A stretch of DNA of 64,000 nt from positions 43,449,812 through 43,513,811 of the forward strand of contig NC_059502.1 of NCBI RefSeq assembly GCF_914767665.1. The letters are read 5' to 3'. Source of the stretch: Harmonia axyridis. Taxonomy: Eukaryota; Arthropoda; Insecta; Coleoptera; Coccinellidae. The translations under genes and the position numbers were made by a program. Positions 63,843 through 64,000 of the stretch are shown one piece after another (positions within the stretch are counted from its first letter, which is position 1; the number at the start of each line of letters is the position of its first letter). The notes below the pieces were generated by a model. The model was not told the origin of the DNA and did no database searches. It saw only the letters and a list, made by a program, of their open reading frames with translations.

Positions 63843-64000
63843 TGTGGAATGGCTTACTTGGATAATTGTTCATTAAACAAAAAGAAGGGAATAAGAACAG
63901 TCCCTTATACCAAAGTGGTTTCCTTAGACACGCGTGTCAAGCTTTCGTCCCTGTGCAATACGATGAAAAGTGTTAGAATGAGAAACATTGAAGAAAATAA
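63843..64000 (-). repeat. Partial monomer at right edge
   Basis: The array continues beyond the window; the last bases lie within a monomer. There is no sign of the array ending. Confidence 0.9.

Larger units (their letters stand above)
47350..64000 (-). repeat. Satellite array block 2, same monomer, inverted orientation
   Basis: The same 278-bp monomer continues to the window end as its reverse complement, in about 60 copies. Strand composition flips at the boundary: the given strand is T/pyrimidine-rich in block 1 and A/purine-rich here. The subtype mix differs from block 1. Frequent types here carry CCGTCCAATTG (called P) or GGATACAGCAGCAATTTACC (called Q), which I did not see as such in block 1. 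Two copies are truncated to 169 bp, and several near the right end have poly-A linkers. The array runs off the window edge inside a monomer. Confidence 0.97.

Noticed and set aside
1..64000. CRISPR array
   Set aside because: The repeat unit is 278 bp with no alternation of short repeats and unique spacers; the whole unit repeats.
1..64000. Ribosomal RNA, tRNA or histone tandem gene cluster
   Set aside because: The 278-bp unit is too short and shows no tRNA cloverleaf boxes, rRNA motifs or histone coding sequence.

Overview
The whole 64 kb is one tandem satellite DNA array with a 278-bp monomer. I found no credible gene, RNA gene, transposon insertion, CRISPR array or unique spacer. An array of this size and regularity indicates a eukaryotic chromosome, probably centromeric, pericentromeric, subtelomeric or other heterochromatin. 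I do not recognise the satellite family and cannot name the species. Many differences between monomer types are CpG to TpG/CpA changes, which hints at a genome with CpG methylation.

Layout. Bases 1-47,349 hold about 170 monomers in one orientation, and 47,350-64,000 hold about 60 in the opposite orientation. The switch is one abrupt, asymmetric junction at about 47,349. Monomers are almost always 278 bp. Exceptions are a few 275-277-bp copies (mostly homopolymer slippage), one 279-bp copy beside the junction, and two identical 169-bp truncated copies.

Higher-order structure. Block 1 is not a random mix. Monomers fall into recurring types, which I call A-K (local labels). The fullest ordered unit is a 10-mer, G-H-I-J-A-B-C-D-E-F, of 2,780 bp (32,643-35,422; again from 37,369 and 40,149). 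Other stretches are deletion, duplication or hybrid derivatives of it: 5-, 7-, 9-, 13- and 14-mers. Second-level repeats are visible: a 4,726-bp 17-mer (10-mer plus 7-mer), tandem 3,892-bp 14-mers, and a copy of 6.2-10.9 kb at 17.6-22.3 kb (offset 11,398 bp). Block 2 has a partly different set of types and its own 12-mer/11-mer and 3,505-bp repeats. Hybrid monomers, whose two halves match different types, mark unequal exchange points.

Within the monomer. There are two palindromic CACGTG-centred sites, starting alternately 138 and 140 bp apart, i.e. one per half monomer. The first (CCACGTGG) is intact in only some types, so it is present or absent in a fixed pattern along the higher-order unit. 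A weak CENP-B-box-like 17-mer (11-12 of 17 positions) lies near the chosen monomer start. Short open frames on both strands recur in nearly every copy, but they mostly rely on TTG/GTG starts and are broken in several types; I treat them as by-products of the repeat.

The points most worth following are the inversion junction, the cyclic 10-mer with its derivatives, the alternating palindrome pattern, and the clonal 169-bp deletion monomer.
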